Positions 17,117-25,503 of a stretch of DNA of 48,316 nt are shown piece after piece. Under the pieces are notes generated by a model. That model ran no database searches. It worked only from the letters and a program-made list of their open reading frames with translations, and was not told where the DNA came from. Position 1 is the stretch's first letter; each line of letters starts with the position of its first letter. Made by a program: the position numbers and the translations under genes. Source of the stretch: an uncultured Oscillospiraceae bacterium (lineage in GTDB: Bacteria > Bacillota > Clostridia > Oscillospirales > Oscillospiraceae); assembly GCA_947629915.1 (NCBI GenBank), contig CANRFN010000032.1, positions 1 to 48,316 of the forward strand. The letters are read 5' to 3'.

Positions 17117-18928
17117 TCAGTCCGCCAGGAACGGGGTACCCGGGGTGATGCCGTTTTCGTTGAAGCTGTCCACGGCGATCCAATAGGGCTGGTCTTTGAT
17201 GATGGTGCTGAGGTTCAGCTCGTTGGCGCCGTACACAATCCAGCTCATATAGAGCTTATCCGGGGCGATGCCATACCGGACGTTGCAGCCCTGGGCGCCT
17301 GGAACGGGATCCCAGGACACCAGGATGTCCAGATCGGAGGCGTGCTTGGCAGTGGCTTTGGCCTGGGCCGGCTTCACGCCGTTGCCGTTTCCGAAGACCC
17401 GCAGGCCTGCCACCCGCAGCGTCTGTCCATAGGGCAGTTCCCCGCCGGTGAGGCGGACATAACGGGCGGTGATGCCGTCCGGGTACTCGTAGTAGCCGTT
17501 GGAGCACTCCCGGGCCACGGTCTCGATCACAGTCCAGCTCTCCCCGTCCAAAGAGGTCTCCAGGGTGTAGTGAGAGATCTGGGGGACCAGCTCGATCCGC
17601 CGGGTGCCGCGGTCGTCTCCGTACTCCTCGGCCGGGAACTCCACCGAGAGGTCCTGGTCTGCCAGGTTCACCTGGATGGCCCGCACGTCCATGGCCCGCT
17701 CCAGATCCACGGTGAGGGACTGTCCCGGGGCGGCGTCTGCGGCACTCCACCAGGTGCGGATGTCCTCGTCCACCGCCAGGGCGGGGTCGCTGCCCGGGGC
17801 GGTGCTGGAGGCGGAGACGGGCTTCTTGTAGCTGAGGAGCATCCACTTGGGCTGGATGGCGAGGGAATCGAAGCGGCCCTCGGGGAGCTCGTACGGGTAA
17901 TCCCCGAAGCTGGTGTTGCAGAAGAGAATGCCGTCCTGATCGAAGCCGGCGGGGAACAGACCCACCCGGCGCTCGAAGCGGTGGCTGATGGAGATCCGCA
18001 TGGTCCCCACATGCCACCAGTTGCCGTACTTGTCCTGCATGGTGCTGCTCTGCCCCGCCCCAGCGATGAACCCGCCGGGCTTTGCGGAGAAGGGATTGCT
18101 CTTCTGCAGGGTGAAGGGGCCTAAGGGGGAGTCTCCCACATAGACGCCGTCTGCATAGGTGTTGTATTGGGTGCCCGGGGTGGCGTACTGCAGGTAGTAC
18201 CTGCCGTTGTACTTGGTCATGTAGGCGCCCTCGATGTAGGGTTTGCCGATGGAGAGGAACATCTTGGTCATGGTCTCAGCGGTATACCCGCCCACGTTGG
18301 TCATACCGGCGGGGAACTCGATGCGTTGGGTCTCCGGGTTGAAGAGGTGCTTCAGGTGCTCATAGACCACGCTGCCGGAGGTCTCCACCACGCCGTTCTC
18401 CCCGCACCGCTCATAGCCCAGTTCCTTCTCCCGGTCCCAGATCAGACCTTTCTTCTCCCCGATGGGCTGCATGGTCTCCGGGTTCAGTTCAATCCCGTAG
18501 ATCGGGTCCGTATTGGTGCATCCCCAATAGAGGTACGCACGGCCGTCATCGTCAAAGAAGAGGTCCGGGTCCCAGAACGGGAAGGGGGCGGACACCTCTT
18601 CGAATGGGACATGCAGCGGATCCGGGGAGCGGAGGATGGGGCAGTTCTCGGCCCGGCGGCTGGCGCAGAAGTACAGATAGCCGTCCCGCTCCCGGACAGA
18701 GGGGGCGTAGTCGTAGATGAGGAGGTTGGGGTCCTCGTGGAAGTTCCAGTTCAGAAGGTCCTGGCTGTACCAGAAGCCTGCGGACATGGACACGAAGAGG
18801 TAGTAGGTACCTTTGAATAGGGTGAGGGTGGGATCGGCGCCCTCCCGGTGGGCCAGGACGGCGTTCTCCTTCATGTGCTGATAGCGGTACCCCAGATCCA
18901 GGGGATTGCACCAGGTGCGGTGGTTCAT
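17117..18928 (-). CDS. GH43 glycoside hydrolase with F5/8 type C (CBM32-like) and Fn3-like domains
   Basis: 603 residues. A five-bladed propeller (about 1-310) carries the GH43 triad: Asp in REGADPTL (~33), Asp in FWDPDLFF (~125) and Glu in YIEGAYM (~232). A discoidin/F5-8 type C carbohydrate-binding domain (about 365-510; SWTVIETVA and TARYVRLTGG) and a fibronectin-III-like domain (about 515-603) follow. The ATG at 18928 has GAAGGAG upstream; an earlier ATG lacks one. No secretion signal. GH43 members are arabinofuranosidases, xylosidases or galactosidases; which applies here is unknown. Confidence 0.9.
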   Translation of the reverse strand: MNHRTWCNPLDLGYRYQHMKENAVLAHREGADPTLTLFKGTYYLFVSMSAGFWYSQDLLNWNFHEDPNLLIYDYAPSVRERDGYLYFCASRRAENCPILRSPDPLHVPFEEVSAPFPFWDPDLFFDDDGRAYLYWGCTNTDPIYGIELNPETMQPIGEKKGLIWDREKELGYERCGENGVVETSGSVVYEHLKHLFNPETQRIEFPAGMTNVGGYTAETMTKMFLSIGKPYIEGAYMTKYNGRYYLQYATPGTQYNTYADGVYVGDSPLGPFTLQKSNPFSAKPGGFIAGAGQSSTMQDKYGNWWHVGTMRISISHRFERRVGLFPAGFDQDGILFCNTSFGDYPYELPEGRFDSLAIQPKWMLLSYKKPVSASSTAPGSDPALAVDEDIRTWWSAADAAPGQSLTVDLERAMDVRAIQVNLADQDLSVEFPAEEYGDDRGTRRIELVPQISHYTLETSLDGESWTVIETVARECSNGYYEYPDGITARYVRLTGGELPYGQTLRVAGLRVFGNGNGVKPAQAKATAKHASDLDILVSWDPVPGAQGCNVRYGIAPDKLYMSWIVYGANELNLSTIIKDQPYWIAVDSFNENGITPGTPFLAD

Positions 18929-19011
18929 GGCTGTCTTCTCCTTCCTGATAGGTTGGTTCGTTTCGGGCACGCTTATTTTCACGCGGGGTTGCCCCTGCCC
19001 CGTGCATCTAC

Positions 19012-19020
19012 AGTGTAGCA
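19012..19020 (-). promoter_or_regulatory. Possible extended -10 promoter for the GH43-GH35 group
   Basis: Minus strand TGCTACACT, with TACACT at 19017-19012, 84 bp before the GH43 start. No matching -35 box. It could allow partly independent transcription of the downstream genes. Confidence 0.35.
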
Positions 19021-19103
19021 GAGATCGCCAGGCCAGGATATCAGAAATCCAATCTTCTTTACCGTTTTCCCGACTTTCTTCCGGTCTTGTCCGGCAGCCG
19101 GTC

Positions 19104-19142
19104 TCAGACTTTCCTGTACCCCTGGAGGATGCGGTTGGATGC
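19104..19142 (-). pseudogene. Fragment of a GH2 C-terminal tail
   Basis: Minus strand encodes ASNRILQGYRKV and a stop (19142-19104), nearly identical to the end of the GH2 protein at 20188 (VNRILQGYKKV, stop). The DNA matches 20188-20220 with about five mismatches in 33-34 bases. It lies just beyond the stop of the membrane-protein gene, in another frame. The membrane-protein gene is therefore bracketed by two copies of the GH2 3' end. Confidence 0.7.
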
Positions 19143-19153
19143 CCGCAGGCACA

Positions 19154-20020
19154 TTAACTGGTTTTCGTTTCGCTCTCTGTCCTCTCAGATAGCGCATCCA
19201 GGACCTTTTGCAGATCCGCGCAGGCCCTTCTGCTGACGAAGGTCCCCGTGCCGTGCAGCACACAGCTCTGATACCGGCGGAGCCAATCCGCGGTCTGCTG
19301 TAGTTCCGCCGGCAGCAGCCCCTGTCTCGTAAGAAGGGAGATCTGCTCCTGCCCCAGCGGCATACCGCGCATGGTCGCCGGCAAAAGGCCGCTGAGCTGC
19401 TCTTCCAGCTGAGAGAAGCGGTTCAGGAACCATGCCGTGTCCCCCGCCTCCGCTGTGTCTTCCTCCAGTCTCTTTCGGAGCCGATCCGCCGCCCGGCGCA
19501 GGTTGTCCGGGTCCACCACATTTACAATGAAGTAGAGGATGAAGATGATGTCCGCCCCTGCAAAATACAGCGCCTCATTGTACAGAAGCGGCAGGAGCCT
19601 GTTAGGAATCTGCGCCGTCCAGTTCTTCAGATATGCCGTCAGGCCGCTGTCCAGGAGGGTCAGCAGATACACCGTGGAGACAAACCACACCCTGTGGTTG
19701 AACTGTTTCTTCAGCATCTCGGCCACATCTGCTACGGTGTGATCCGCTCTCACCATGTCGTCGATCCGCCCCAGGAAGAACACGTAGCCCGTCATGGTGA
19801 CGCCAAACAGCCCGGTGAGGATCTGCGCCCCCACCCACATCATCTGCTCCTGCATGGAGATATCCGCACTGAACTGCGGATGCAGGCTCACAAACACCAA
19901 AACCAGCTGCGTTACGGTGAGCACTGCATTCCCCACATGGGCGATGATCACCAGCGGATGGCGGTTGAGCCAGTGATTGATGTCTCTGGTGGAGGCGCTG
20001 AGGTTTCTGCTACGCTCCAT
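19154..20020 (-). CDS. Membrane protein of unknown function, four TM segments
   Basis: 288 residues, not recognised. Four membrane helices can be seen at about residues 22-48, 58-80, 112-135 and 150-172. A charged cytoplasmic C-terminal part (about 175-288) is rich in Leu, Arg and Glu. The ATG at 20020 follows AGGGGG; an upstream in-frame ATG has no ribosome site. It is inserted between GH2 and GH43 genes whose products are soluble enzymes. It is flanked on both sides by the same GH2 C-terminal coding sequence, so it may have arrived by a duplication or insertion at the end of the GH2 gene. Confidence 0.75.
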   Translation of the reverse strand: MERSRNLSASTRDINHWLNRHPLVIIAHVGNAVLTVTQLVLVFVSLHPQFSADISMQEQMMWVGAQILTGLFGVTMTGYVFFLGRIDDMVRADHTVADVAEMLKKQFNHRVWFVSTVYLLTLLDSGLTAYLKNWTAQIPNRLLPLLYNEALYFAGADIIFILYFIVNVVDPDNLRRAADRLRKRLEEDTAEAGDTAWFLNRFSQLEEQLSGLLPATMRGMPLGQEQISLLTRQGLLPAELQQTADWLRRYQSCVLHGTGTFVSRRACADLQKVLDALSERTESETKTS

Positions 20021-20060
20021 GCAACCCCCTACCCGGTCCCTTGACGCAGCCCAAAAGCCA

Positions 20061-20152
20061 AGGAGAGGACCGCACACCTCTCTTTGCGGATGGCGAACCC
20101 CCAGATCCAGTGGGATTACACCAGATGAGACAGTTCATAGCGGTCCTCTCCT
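20061..20152 (-). repeat. Long-loop inverted repeat in the membrane-protein gene leader
   Basis: AGGAGAGGACCGC (20061-20073) is the exact reverse complement of 20140-20152, with 66 bases between. It lies between the GH2 stop and the membrane-protein start and could fold in the mRNA. No known riboswitch was recognised. Confidence 0.5.
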
Positions 20153-20187
20153 CATGTGTGATATACGATCTCGTCTCAGAACATGGA

Positions 20188-22353
20188 TCAGACCTTCTTG
20201 TATCCCTGCAGGATGCGGTTCACCTGCTTGATGCTCTGCTCGTCCGCCCCGCCCTGCTTCAGAAGGCTGATCAAGGTCATGCGGCCCATCATGCGCTGCA
20301 GCGCCGGGTTGTCCTTTACGGTGGTAGCCACATCCCCCCGGCTGGCGGCGCCCTGGGCCATCATGGCATCGATCACAGCGCCGGCCTCCGGGTTCTTGCG
20401 GATGTCCTCCAGTTTATCAGAGACGGAGTAGCAGGTGGGATCGGTATCGGCATCGAACCAGTTGGTAACCGGCGCCCGCTTCACGAAGATGTAGTCCGGG
20501 TTCTCCTCGGCCACCTTCCGGACGGTGATGGTGTCTGTGCACTCCCCTGCCGCGGCCTCGATGGTGTGCTCTCCGGCGATGGGTACCTGGAAGCGGAACA
20601 CGGTCTTCCCCGTCTGGGTGGCAAAGGGCTTGCCGTCCACGATGAGGGACACCTCGGGCTGGTTGGAGTACACCTTGATCTCGGTGACATCCTCCGTCCG
20701 GTCCACATACCGGCTGCCGCACAGGTGGACAAAGGGCTCCCTGTGGTTCCAGGCGGCCTTGTAGAGGTAGAAGGGATCCTTCTTCAGAGAGCGGTCGAAG
20801 GTAACCAGGCCCTTCTGGTTCTGGCCGTGCTTGCCGCCCTCATCCCTGCCGTCTGCGGCGAAGTCGAAGAGGTTCCAGATATGGGTGGCCCACAGCCAGG
20901 GGCGCTGCTCGATCATGGCCAGCATGTGCTCGTGGTACACGCACTGATAGCTCTCGGTGTAGTCCCCCTTCTCCGGGGTGGGAGACTGGTACTGGGGGTT
21001 GGCGTCTGCACCGTACTCGGAGAAGCCGATGGCCTTGTCCGGGTACTGGGCGTGGAACTCATCGAAGAACTCCTCGTTCTGCTCCAGGTCCCCCAGATAC
21101 CACCCGAAATACAGGTTGTAGCTGTTCACATCGGGGATGTCCAGGATGGGGCTGTTGGTCTCCAGCATGAAGACGTTGGCCATGGTGGTGGGACGGGTGG
21201 CATCCAGCCTGTGGCAGAGGTCGTTCAGGGCCCGGTGGTTCTCCAGCAGGTCCTCGTTCACGGTGCTGGCGGCGGTGATCTCGTTGGACAGGCCCCACAC
21301 GGCGATGGAGGGGTGGTTGTAGTTCTGGACCACCAGCTCCTCCATCTGGGAGAGGGTGTTGGCCCGGCCGTTCTTCATATACATGGTGATGAAGGGGATC
21401 TCCGCCCACACCACGATGCCGTTCTCATCGCAGAGGTCGTAGAACGCCTGCGCGTGCTGATAGTGGGCCAGCCGCAGGGTGTTGGCCCCCAGCTCTTTGA
21501 TGATCTCCATGTCCTCTCTGTGGTGCTCCAGGGTGAGGGCATTGCCGGCGCCCATCCGGTCCTGGTGGCGGCTGCCGCCCCGGAGGGGATAGGAGCGCCC
21601 GTTGAGGAGAAAGCCCTTCTGGGGGTCGATCTCGAACTTCCGGCAGCCGAACCGGGCGGAGACCGCATCGCCGCTGTCCAGCTTCGCCGTGGCAGTATAG
21701 AGGTAGGGGTCATCCAGGCCGTCCCAGAGGTGCACGTTGGGGATGGTAAAGACTGCGGTGTCCTTCACCCGCTGGGTCTCGCCGTTCACGGTGATCTCCA
21801 CGGCGTCTGCGTTGTGGAAGGTCTCCACGGTAACGGTGGCGATCTTGCTCCCCAGGTCCACCACAGGGGTGATCTTCAGGCCGGGGGTGCCGCAGTAGCC
21901 CAGTTCGAAGTGCTGCGCCGGCACAATGATGAGCTTCACGTCCCGGTACAGGCCGCCGTAGAAGGTGAAGTCCGCCTTCTGGGGATAGACGGTGTCGTTG
22001 TCCCGGTTGTCTACCGAGATCTCCAGGGTGTTCTGGTCCTGGAGGTGGTCTGTGAGGTCCACCCGGAAGGTGGAGTACCCGCCCTCGTGGTGGGCCAGCT
22101 TCTCACCGTTGAGATAGACATCAGCGGTCATGGCAGCGCCGTCCACCTCCAGCCAGGCCCGCTTGCCATCGGAGAGGTCCGGCTTGGGCAGGTCCCGACG
22201 GTACCAGCAGAGGCCGCGGTGGTAGTCGTTGCCGCCGTCCTGGCCGTCTACCGCGTTCCAGGTGTGGGGCAGGGTAACCGGCTCGCCCGGTGCACTGGGG
22301 TCCGGAGATTTGATAAAGGTCCAGTTCTCGTTGAGAGACAGAGTGGTACGCAT
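20188..22353 (-). CDS. GH2 beta-galactosidase-type hydrolase with helical C-terminal tail
   Basis: 721 residues. The sugar-binding jelly roll (about 1-160) has HTWNAVDGQDGGNDYHRG. An Ig-like domain follows, then a TIM barrel with acid/base Glu in VWGLSNEI (about 345) and nucleophile Glu in IGFSEYGADAN (about 435). A DUF4982-like beta domain (about 530-620) is followed by ~95 mainly helical residues (EDIRKNPEAGAVIDAMM ... ISLLKQGGADEQSIKQ) that are not part of the core GH2 fold. AAGGAGGG precedes the ATG. First gene of the hydrolase operon and divergent from an AraC gene. Cytoplasmic. GH2 also includes glucuronidases; the beta-galactosidase assignment is by overall resemblance. Confidence 0.9.
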   Translation of the reverse strand: MRTTLSLNENWTFIKSPDPSAPGEPVTLPHTWNAVDGQDGGNDYHRGLCWYRRDLPKPDLSDGKRAWLEVDGAAMTADVYLNGEKLAHHEGGYSTFRVDLTDHLQDQNTLEISVDNRDNDTVYPQKADFTFYGGLYRDVKLIIVPAQHFELGYCGTPGLKITPVVDLGSKIATVTVETFHNADAVEITVNGETQRVKDTAVFTIPNVHLWDGLDDPYLYTATAKLDSGDAVSARFGCRKFEIDPQKGFLLNGRSYPLRGGSRHQDRMGAGNALTLEHHREDMEIIKELGANTLRLAHYQHAQAFYDLCDENGIVVWAEIPFITMYMKNGRANTLSQMEELVVQNYNHPSIAVWGLSNEITAASTVNEDLLENHRALNDLCHRLDATRPTTMANVFMLETNSPILDIPDVNSYNLYFGWYLGDLEQNEEFFDEFHAQYPDKAIGFSEYGADANPQYQSPTPEKGDYTESYQCVYHEHMLAMIEQRPWLWATHIWNLFDFAADGRDEGGKHGQNQKGLVTFDRSLKKDPFYLYKAAWNHREPFVHLCGSRYVDRTEDVTEIKVYSNQPEVSLIVDGKPFATQTGKTVFRFQVPIAGEHTIEAAAGECTDTITVRKVAEENPDYIFVKRAPVTNWFDADTDPTCYSVSDKLEDIRKNPEAGAVIDAMMAQGAASRGDVATTVKDNPALQRMMGRMTLISLLKQGGADEQSIKQVNRILQGYKKV

Positions 22354-22397
22354 GGGAAGCCCTCCTTGGGTTGATAAAAATTAGGAAAGACGCGAAT

Positions 22398-22431
22398 TTG
22401 TATATACAAGCGGCCGCCGATCTGGTATCAT
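22398..22431 (+). promoter_or_regulatory. Divergent promoter region between GH2 and AraC genes
   Basis: The extended -10 TGGTATCAT (TATCAT 22426-22431) serves the plus-strand AraC gene. The 12-bp palindrome TTGTATATACAA at 22398-22409 is a candidate operator for the divergent pair. Confidence 0.5.
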
Positions 22432-22453
22432 CAGGGAGAAAGGCGGCGATAGC

Positions 22454-23659
22454 ATGGAATTTCAGGACAAGATGGGACTGTTTCAGGAACTGGTGCGCTG
22501 CGGCGGCGAGATGTGGTGCTGGCGCTGCAGTGCAGACGGGAACATCGCGGAGACCAACGCTCCAGATCGGGAGGTGCTCACCACGGCCTTTTCCCTGCTG
22601 GGGTGCAGGGGCCGCATGCTCAGCCACTTTCAGAACACCTCCACCCCGCTGCAGCTGGGCACTGCCATCGGAATCCTCTGGGGTGCCGCCGTGCGGAGAC
22701 AGGAGGGGCAGCCGGACGAGTATTGGCTCATTGGCCCCGTATACCCCACCGATGTGGACCTGTCCGCCGTCCGGGAGGGCTTTGAGACCTATGTGGACGC
22801 CGCAGTGGACATGGCCTGGAAGCACCGGCTCATCGATGCCCTCTACCATGTACCCACGGTGCCGTATTTGGTGTTCAGCCGGCAGATTCTCATGCTCCAC
22901 TACTGCCTCAACGGGGAGCACCTCGCCGTGAGCGACCTGAATGTGGTGGAGGCCGGGGCCACCACGGAGGCACCCACCCTCCGCCGGGACCGGTACCGGG
23001 TGTGGTCCGCGGAACAGAACCTGCTGCAGATGGTGCGCAATGGGGACCTGGACTACAAAAACGCGCTGAACGCCTCCTCCCGGCTGTCCAACGGGGTGCC
23101 GGTGAAGAGCAAGGATCCCCTTCGTCAGCTGAAGACCTCCACCATTGTGTTCTGCTCTATCGTCTGCCGGGCGGCCATTGAGGGCGGCCTGTCCCCGGAG
23201 GAGGCGTACGCCCTGGGGGATGCCTACATTCAGAACTGTGAGAACGCCCGGTCCATGGACGAGCTCATGTCCATCGCCCCCACCATGTACGATGACTTCA
23301 TCCGCCGGGTCCACCGCCGCCGGACCAATCCCAACTTAAGCCCGGCGGTACAGAAGTGCATAGACTACATCGAGATGCACCTGGGAGAGCGGATCCGGGC
23401 GGCGGACCTGGCGTCTCTCTCCGGGTATGGGGAGTACTACATCACAAAGAAGTTCAAGGAGGAGACCGGCAGCTCTATCAACGACTACATCAAATTCTCC
23501 AAGATTGAGCGGGCCAAGGTACTGCTCCGGGACACAACCCAGAGCATCGATGAGATCGCCGCCAATCTCAGCTTCTCCTCCCGAAATCACTTCAGCCAGA
23601 GCTTCAAACAGGTCACCGGGCAGACGCCGGCGGCCTTCCGAGAGAAGCTCCAGCAATGA
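22454..23659 (+). CDS. AraC-family transcriptional regulator
   Basis: 401 residues. The C-terminal ~100 residues form the two AraC helix-turn-helix units, IRAADLASLSGYGEYYITKKF and IDEIAANLSFSSRNHFSQSF, ending GQTPAAFR. The N-terminal ~290 residues are an unrecognised sensor with the same general size and style as the first AraC protein at 9690, so the two may be related receptors. AAAGGCGG precedes the ATG. Divergent from the GH2-to-GH78 operon, which it most likely activates. Confidence 0.9.
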   Translation: MEFQDKMGLFQELVRCGGEMWCWRCSADGNIAETNAPDREVLTTAFSLLGCRGRMLSHFQNTSTPLQLGTAIGILWGAAVRRQEGQPDEYWLIGPVYPTDVDLSAVREGFETYVDAAVDMAWKHRLIDALYHVPTVPYLVFSRQILMLHYCLNGEHLAVSDLNVVEAGATTEAPTLRRDRYRVWSAEQNLLQMVRNGDLDYKNALNASSRLSNGVPVKSKDPLRQLKTSTIVFCSIVCRAAIEGGLSPEEAYALGDAYIQNCENARSMDELMSIAPTMYDDFIRRVHRRRTNPNLSPAVQKCIDYIEMHLGERIRAADLASLSGYGEYYITKKFKEETGSSINDYIKFSKIERAKVLLRDTTQSIDEIAANLSFSSRNHFSQSFKQVTGQTPAAFREKLQQ

Positions 23660-23665
23660 GACGAT

Positions 23666-23692
23666 GCGCGGGCCGGGCAATCCGGCCCGCGC
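23666..23692. terminator. Hairpin between convergent AraC and symporter genes
   Basis: GCGCGGGCCGG (23666-23676), loop GCAAT, CCGGCCCGCGC (23682-23692), followed by TGTTT on the plus strand. Likely bidirectional terminator. Confidence 0.75.
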
Positions 23693-23704
23693 TGTTTGGT
23701 GGGG

Positions 23705-25231
23705 TCAGTTCTTCTTGGCGTCTGCCAGGGCAGCGGCCTTCTTCTCGGCGATGCGCTTCTGGACGTTCACCATCTCGGCCTTGTCCAGGTGGCAGTTCCG
23801 CATGGCCCAGAGAGTGCAGAGCCAGCCCAGGATGGAGAGGCCGTAGCGAAGGACCATGGTCATGACAAAGATGGGCAGCGTGGGGTTGTCGCCAGGCTGC
23901 GGCAGCGTAGAGGTATAGCCAATGAGGGCCACACCGGCGGTGGCGATGAGGGCGGAGAACGAGGAGACAATCTTGTCGATGAGGCTGTACGTACCGGAGA
24001 CAACGGCGGGGATGTACTTGCCGGAGCGGTCCAGCTCGAAGTCGATGACGTCTGCCATAAAGGCGGTACCGGCAGTGGTGCCGGCCATCATGAAGCCGTT
24101 GCACACCAGGGTGAGGGCGATATACAGCACCATGGTAACGCCCAGGCTGGCGATGGAGTGGGTGCCCACGGTAAACCAGGTGATGCAGAAGAAGACGATC
24201 ATGGCGGCATGGGCGTAGATGCAGTTCTTGGCCCAGGACACGATGGACTCCTTGTTGCCGTGTTTGCCGCAATACCGGGCGCCGATGATGGCGAAGATGA
24301 TGGAGGGGAGCATGCCGCCCACGGAGAGGTAGGTGGCGATGGTCATGTTGCCGATGAGGATGCCAGAGAGCATGGTGCCCACCACGGCGGCGCTGGAGGC
24401 CTGCTGGGCGATCTTATCGGAGGCGGCGGCGATGATGTAGGACTGGAGGGGCTTGTTGCCGGTGAGGACGCTTACCATGTCCTTGAATTTCAGCCGCTCG
24501 GTGGTCTTGCCGGTGCCCTTGAAGTTCTCCGGCTTGTCGTACTCGGACACGCCGATGCAGCAGAGGATGACGCCCACGAGGGAGGCGATCACCGTGACGG
24601 TGGCAGCGGCGGTGAGGTAGCCCTGGCTGTAGTTGGCGACCCAGTTGCCGGCCTCATTCTGGGTGAAGGAACCGTACTTCGGGAGGATGACGGTGTTCAG
24701 GATGATGGAGAAGGCCATGGGGACGATGTAGTTGAAGATGGTGTTCCACACGCCCACGGTGGGACGCTGCTTGGGGTCATTGGTGATGAGGGGCCCGATT
24801 GTCTGGGCGGTCATGTTCACGATGGTGTAGCCGATGACGTAGATCATGTAGGTGATGAGAAACACCGGCACGCCGAAGCCCTTGCTGGAGGTCCAGGAGA
24901 ACAGGCACATGACGCCGATGGACTGGATCAGCCAGCCCAGGAACATCAGGGGACGGATCTTGCCGAATGGGGTGTTGACGCGGTCATAGAGGAAGGCCAG
25001 CAGCGGGTCTGTGATGGCATCGAAGATGCGGGTAAAGGTGAGCAGGCCGCCCACTGCCAGGGTGGCGATGCCGTAGCCGATGCTGGCGGCATAGGAGGCC
25101 TGGCCGATCAGGGTGTAGATGGCCATGCCGTTGAGGGCGTTGCAGGCTACCAGGATGATTTGCCAGAGTTTTGCCCGGCGATACTGCACGCCATCGATCT
25201 CGCTCTGGGTGGTTTTGGACTTTCCAGACAT
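23705..25231 (-). CDS. GPH-family sugar:cation symporter (glycoside-pentoside-hexuronide type MFS)
   Basis: 508 residues with about twelve membrane segments. Family motifs include ITDPLLAFLYDR with GKIRPLMFLG (about residues 80-100), the interdomain ADVIDFELDRSGKYIPAVVSG (about 400-420) and a charged C-terminus. The GPH family imports di- and oligosaccharides or hexuronides with Na+ or H+. AGGAGG lies eight bases before the ATG at 25231; the longer frame has no ribosome site. Divergent from the GH1 gene. It is the only carbohydrate-type uptake system in the window and so the likely supplier for the cytoplasmic hydrolases. Confidence 0.92.
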   Translation of the reverse strand: MSGKSKTTQSEIDGVQYRRAKLWQIILVACNALNGMAIYTLIGQASYAASIGYGIATLAVGGLLTFTRIFDAITDPLLAFLYDRVNTPFGKIRPLMFLGWLIQSIGVMCLFSWTSSKGFGVPVFLITYMIYVIGYTIVNMTAQTIGPLITNDPKQRPTVGVWNTIFNYIVPMAFSIILNTVILPKYGSFTQNEAGNWVANYSQGYLTAAATVTVIASLVGVILCCIGVSEYDKPENFKGTGKTTERLKFKDMVSVLTGNKPLQSYIIAAASDKIAQQASSAAVVGTMLSGILIGNMTIATYLSVGGMLPSIIFAIIGARYCGKHGNKESIVSWAKNCIYAHAAMIVFFCITWFTVGTHSIASLGVTMVLYIALTLVCNGFMMAGTTAGTAFMADVIDFELDRSGKYIPAVVSGTYSLIDKIVSSFSALIATAGVALIGYTSTLPQPGDNPTLPIFVMTMVLRYGLSILGWLCTLWAMRNCHLDKAEMVNVQKRIAEKKAAALADAKKN

Positions 25232-25503
25232 TGTGATTCCTCCTGCGGTTGATTTTGGTTCGGGTTGTGGGCATTCGTGGAATCGCCCCTTGCTGGCCGT
25301 CATTATAGGCGGGGGCAGGGCTCCCGTATGCCCATTTATTCGCCATCCTCACCAAAAATTTGTGCAGTTTTTGAGCATCCACGAATTTCTGTTGAAAATC
25401 CTGGGTTTTTGTATAAAGTCCCGCACCCCGCCGCGGTACACTGCAGTCAGCAAGAGACCCAACCCAGAAACACACCGCCCAGACAACGAAAGGAGCATCT
25501 CAA

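Noticed and set aside
20061..20187. tRNA-like or riboswitch element in the membrane-gene leader
   Set aside because: Apart from the 13-bp inverted repeat no cloverleaf or known aptamer core could be drawn.
20041..22374. 777-codon open frame on the plus strand
   Set aside because: It is exactly antisense to the GH2 gene in GC-rich DNA, contains no family motif and has no ribosome site. Similar long antisense frames lie opposite other hydrolase genes, for example 42611-45391 and 45166-46683.
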